A DNA stretch of 62,997 bases, from NCBI GenBank assembly GCA_004292795.1, contig RDXI01000005.1, positions 1 through 62,997 of the forward strand, given 5' to 3'. Under the pieces are notes generated by a model that saw nothing but the letters and a program-made list of their open reading frames with translations, made no database searches and had not been told where the DNA came from. The stretch comes from Bacteroidota bacterium. GTDB lineage: Bacteria > Bacteroidota > Bacteroidia > Cytophagales > Microscillaceae. The position numbers and the translations under genes are program-made. Of this stretch, positions 60,170-62,997 are shown one piece after another (positions within the stretch are counted from its first letter, which is position 1; each line of letters opens with the position of its first letter).

Positions 60170-62206
60170 ATGCAACAACACCTACAAAAAGCCTTAGACG
60201 CTTTGCAACGCGCCCAATACGCCCAAGTTTTCAAGATACTACATGAAGCAGAGGTAATGAATATTGATTTGAACATCTTGCAAAAAGAATTTGTGAAAGG
60301 CAAAACAGATACAGATTTTGAGGAACGCCTCGAAGTCGCTATCAAAAAAGCCTTTGATGAGTCTGGCAACCTCACAAACATACGCTTCCTCTCTCACCTC
60401 CCTTCTCCCACCTCCCACTTCATAGGCAGAGAGGCGGAATTAAAAATGCTCCATGAGAACCTACAGGCAGGCAAGCGGACTGTTCTCGTCAATGGCGTAG
60501 GTGGCGTAGGCAAGACTACCCTCGTGCAGAAGTACGCCCACGACTACCAAACCGAATATGCGCATATTCTCTACATACGGCAGAGCGGCAATTTGTGGGA
60601 CTTGTTTGTGCAAACGGATTTGCTCGATACCTTGTGCCTTGCCTACAATGCACAAACGGATAGGCAAGTTCTCTTTGCCAATGTGCTAAAAAAACTAAAG
60701 GCATTGCCCGCTACAAACTTGCTTCTGATAGATAATTATGAACCTACGGAAAGCGACCAAACGCAAGACACACTCGGACAACTGTTTGCTTTGCCTACCC
60801 ATTGGCGCGTGGTTTGTACTTCGCGGGTGGACGTGCCTATTTTTGACAAAACTATGCGCCTTCATGTCTTGCCTCCCGATGAGGCTATAGAAGTCTTCCG
60901 ACAACACGCAGGAAACAAGCCCCAAGACACAGCCGAGATACGCGCCCTGTTGGAAATGATAGGTTACCACACGCTCATGACCGAACTATTGGCGAAAACC
61001 TACCGCTACTGCCCACAGTTTGGCACGGTAGGCAAGATGCACGTCTTCTTGCAAGAAAAGGGACTGCAAAACCCTTACTTGGCAAAGGAAATCTACATGG
61101 AAACACAGCCTACCTACTTATATGCCTACCTCCGCAAAGTTTTTTCGCTTGCCTCCCTGACCGAAGGCGAGGTGTGGCTACTGAAACAGTGGGCGGTCTT
61201 GCCTACTACGCCCCACCAAGCAATGGATTTCCTGACATGGATACAAGACACTGACCTTGCCTACGAGAATACGCTCCTTGCTTTAGCCAAAAAGGGCTGG
61301 CTACAAACTGATGATAACCTTGCCTACCTCCTGCACCCTTTCCTACAGCTATTCCTCCACGAAGAACTCAAGCCTACCTTGCCTGACTGCGAAAAAATGT
61401 GTAAGTATTTTGTAGATTTGATAGGTTCAGAAGAAGTAGAAGCCAATCCTTTAGCGCATCAATGGACAAGCGCGATAGGCGAGGGAATGCTACAAAACAT
61501 AGACTTCACAGCACAAGCAGAAAAGCAAGGTATATTGCTAAATAGGTTAGATAGCCTTTATAGTTTTTTAGGTGATTATCCTAATGCTATCAGATGTGCT
61601 AAAGAAGGTGTAGCCATAATAGAAGTCACTGTAGGCAAACAACACCCAAACTATGCTACTGCTTTGAATAATGTGGCTTCTTTGTATTGGAATACAGAAA
61701 ACTATGCAGAAGCCTTGCCTTTGTATGAAGAAGCCTTACAAATTGACGAAAAAATATCAGGTAAACAAAGTCAATCGTATGCTACTTCTTTAAATAATTT
61801 GGCTACTTTGTATTATAATCAAGGCGACTATGCCAAAGCCTTGTCTTTGTTTGAAGAAGCCTCACAAATACAAAAAGAAGTGTTAGGAGAACGACATCCT
61901 GCTTATGCAAGTTCTTTGAATAATTTGGCTTTATTGTATGATAATCAAGGCGACTATGCCAAAGCCTTGCCTTTATATGAAAAATCCTTACAAATACGAA
62001 AAGAAGTATTAGGAGAACGACATCCTGATACGGCTATTTCTTTGCATAACATAGGCACTTTGTATTTTAGGCAAGGTAACTATACGCAGGCAAGGCAGTA
62101 TTTTGAGGAAGCCTACAGTATTTGTTTGGAAAAGTTAGGTGAACAACACCCTTATACACAAGATACAAAAAGGTGGTTAGATAAACTGCCCCGTATCGCA
62201 AAATAA
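60170..62206 (+). CDS. STAND NTPase: EAD-like, NB-ARC and TPR domains
   Basis: A 678-residue protein; I chose ATG 60170 (MQQHLQKALDALQRAQYAQV) since the open frame upstream runs through the double hairpin. Residues 1-65 resemble an effector-associated domain (LNILQKEFVKGKTDTDFEER). NB-ARC follows: FIGREAELKMLHENL, P-loop NGVGGVGKTTLVQKYA, Walker B LLLIDNYEP, sensor VVCTSRVDVPIF. After a helical region come four TPR units (SYATSLNNLATLYYNQGDYA and the like), two of them nearly identical in DNA. This is the architecture of STAND sensors in bacterial conflict and defence; the partner effector is not next to it. Repeats surround the gene. Confidence 0.88.
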   Translation: MQQHLQKALDALQRAQYAQVFKILHEAEVMNIDLNILQKEFVKGKTDTDFEERLEVAIKKAFDESGNLTNIRFLSHLPSPTSHFIGREAELKMLHENLQAGKRTVLVNGVGGVGKTTLVQKYAHDYQTEYAHILYIRQSGNLWDLFVQTDLLDTLCLAYNAQTDRQVLFANVLKKLKALPATNLLLIDNYEPTESDQTQDTLGQLFALPTHWRVVCTSRVDVPIFDKTMRLHVLPPDEAIEVFRQHAGNKPQDTAEIRALLEMIGYHTLMTELLAKTYRYCPQFGTVGKMHVFLQEKGLQNPYLAKEIYMETQPTYLYAYLRKVFSLASLTEGEVWLLKQWAVLPTTPHQAMDFLTWIQDTDLAYENTLLALAKKGWLQTDDNLAYLLHPFLQLFLHEELKPTLPDCEKMCKYFVDLIGSEEVEANPLAHQWTSAIGEGMLQNIDFTAQAEKQGILLNRLDSLYSFLGDYPNAIRCAKEGVAIIEVTVGKQHPNYATALNNVASLYWNTENYAEALPLYEEALQIDEKISGKQSQSYATSLNNLATLYYNQGDYAKALSLFEEASQIQKEVLGERHPAYASSLNNLALLYDNQGDYAKALPLYEKSLQIRKEVLGERHPDTAISLHNIGTLYFRQGNYTQARQYFEEAYSICLEKLGEQHPYTQDTKRWLDKLPRIAK

Positions 62207-62220
62207 CAACACACACCCAT

Positions 62221-62392
62221 GTAGGGGCAACCCTTGTGGTTGCCCTTTTCATCATCACACCCCTACGCATTACACGATACATACCATCACATGACATTTA
62301 CGTAGGGTTATTATAACAAATATTTCCAACAATATTTGTTGATATTCAAAATATGTGTGTACGACAAGGGCAACCACAAGGGTTGCCCCTAC
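62221..62392. repeat. REPIN-like inverted hairpin pair, first
   Basis: GTAGGGGCAACCC hairpin forward at 62221-62245 and the same unit inverted at 62368-62392, about 120 bases apart. The flanks (ATATTCAAAAT, GTGTGT-ACGACAAGGG, then TACAAATT) recur in the pair at 62788. Confidence 0.85.
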
Positions 62393-62476
62393 AAATTCGC
62401 GTGTTTTCAGAACATTATTTGGTATTTTCCTAATTTTACAAAATTTTTACCCCGTTATATAAAATAATAAGGCATT

Positions 62477-62728
62477 ATTATTTTAAATATTGCCGTTATT
62501 TTAAAATATATCTGCATTATTCATTCGAATAATGGCAATATTCATTCGAATAATAGCAATATTCATTCGAATAATAGCAATATTTGCGTGAATATTGGTG
62601 TTATTTTAAAATATATCGGCAATATTCGCGTGAATAACGGCAATATTTATTTAAATAATGGCAATATTCATTCGAATATCGGCAATATTCATTTAAATAT
62701 TGGCAGTATGCGCGTGACTAACGGCAAT
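62477..62728. repeat. 12 x 21-bp palindromic tandem array
   Basis: Twelve units of exactly 21 bp, each built as ATT, a variable self-complementary core, then GCAAT or similar. The cores differ: ATTCGAAT (4 units), ATTTAAAT (2), TTTTAAAA (2), and CGCGTGAAT variants (3). A degenerate thirteenth unit precedes at 62456. One frame reads as a heptapeptide repeat N-[NI]-G-N-I-x-x with no ATG at its head; a protein is possible but not supported. Confidence 0.9.
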
Positions 62729-62787
62729 ATACCTTTGTCTTGCCTGCTTTTCTTGCCTACTGACGTGCAAAAACAATACACGCCCAT

Positions 62788-62917
62788 GTAGGGGCAACCC
62801 TTGTGGTTGCCCTTTTTATCGTCACACCTGTACGTATTCAAAAAAAATGCCTATATAAATGTGTTTATATTCAAAATGTGTGTAAACGACAAGGGCAACC
62901 ACAAGGGTTGCCCCTAC
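62788..62917. repeat. REPIN-like inverted hairpin pair, second
   Basis: The same hairpin forward at 62788-62812 and inverted at 62893-62917, 80 bases apart, with flanks diverged from but clearly homologous to the first pair (TATTCAAAATGTGTGT, then CCCCGTA near 62973). No gene in 62207-62997. Confidence 0.85.
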
Positions 62918-62997
62918 AAATTTGTGTATTTTTAGAATAATATTTGGCAAAATGCTCGTTTTGCAAAATTTCCGCCCCGTAGAATAAAATTCCTCCC

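Larger units (their letters stand above)
1..62997. repeat. Dispersed AGGCAAG / CTTGCCT motif family
   Basis: The heptamer AGGCAAG (most often GTAGGCAAG, GCAGGCAAG or ACAGGCAAG) occurs on both strands throughout. By eye I count about 29 in the first 10 kb and about 26 in the second; roughly one per 10 kb is expected from base composition. It is read in different codon phases: Gly-Arg-Gln near 2090, Val-Gly-Lys near 5986, Leu-Pro-Thr near 111 and Leu-Ala-Tyr near 60650. It also occurs in intergenic DNA and as inverted pairs after genes. A variant AGGCGAG is common too. Selection at the DNA level is inferred. Confidence 0.8.

Noticed and set aside
50557-62728. Tandem arrays considered as CRISPR
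   Set aside because: The 24-bp and 21-bp units abut without unique spacers, and no cas genes are present.
62588-62791. A possible heptapeptide-repeat protein
   Set aside because: Starts only with GTG inside the array, no leader or ribosome site, and ends in the REPIN flank. Kept as a repeat, not a gene.
1-62997. tRNA, rRNA or riboswitch
   Set aside because: No cloverleaf, rRNA segment or known riboswitch core was recognised in the intergenic regions read.

Overview
The window reads as a chromosomal segment of a Bacteroidota bacterium, most likely of the Cytophagales type. Evidence: TAnnTTTG -7 promoter boxes in front of many genes; an ExbB-ExbD-ExbD-TonB transducer operon; SiaB/SiaC-type signalling; DUF4221-like propeller lipoproteins; weak Shine-Dalgarno sequences; a bifunctional malic enzyme; and GC that looks near 43 percent by eye. 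No rRNA, tRNA, CRISPR array or phage structural gene was found. The first gene is cut by the window edge.

Layout. 1-10 kb is housekeeping: ldhA end, a fatty-acid hydroxylase, arcA (apparently frameshifted at its N-terminus), a CASTOR/POLLUX-type channel, pdxA, aspS. 10-14 kb is a compact defence island of two ATPase-plus-effector pairs: a Septu-like AAA/HNH pair, then an AAA/DUF4276-like pair. The second pair is bracketed by two identical 34-bp hairpins. pyrD follows.

From 29.7 down to 15.6 kb everything lies on the minus strand in an unusual accessory locus. It has three small secreted peptides, two of them with a shared WFWGNCN motif. Each peptide gene is followed at once by a stem-loop, and then by DUF4221-like propeller proteins and small lipoproteins with a GCxGC motif. 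A lipoprotein RND adaptor, a Uma2-like protein with a long coiled coil and a complete RND permease sit inside the same run. The three peptide genes share an upstream element. A second, frameshifted RND permease lies divergently at 29.9-32.8 kb. I think this is the system most worth following: a secreted Cys-containing peptide system that looks like a distant counterpart of the NVEALA-type peptide loci of Bacteroidales.

33-48 kb is mostly signalling and envelope energisation: SiaB/SiaC, a TPR membrane protein, malic enzyme, TonB/ExbBD, and a VWA / hybrid kinase / SpoIIE phosphatase cluster, then an ABC ATPase. 48-60 kb carries two paralogous secreted proteins, folK, an SDR, obgE, a lipase-like hydrolase, a histidine kinase, a Na/Pi cotransporter and a glycosyltransferase. 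60-62.2 kb encodes an NB-ARC/TPR STAND protein. The last 0.8 kb is wholly repetitive: REPIN-like hairpin pairs around a 12 x 21-bp palindromic array.

Across the whole window a short motif, AGGCAAG (often GTAGGCAAG or GCAGGCAAG), is strongly over-represented on both strands, in different reading frames, and as inverted pairs at gene ends. This resembles the behaviour of DNA uptake sequences in Neisseria and Haemophilus, and I know of no such description for this group.
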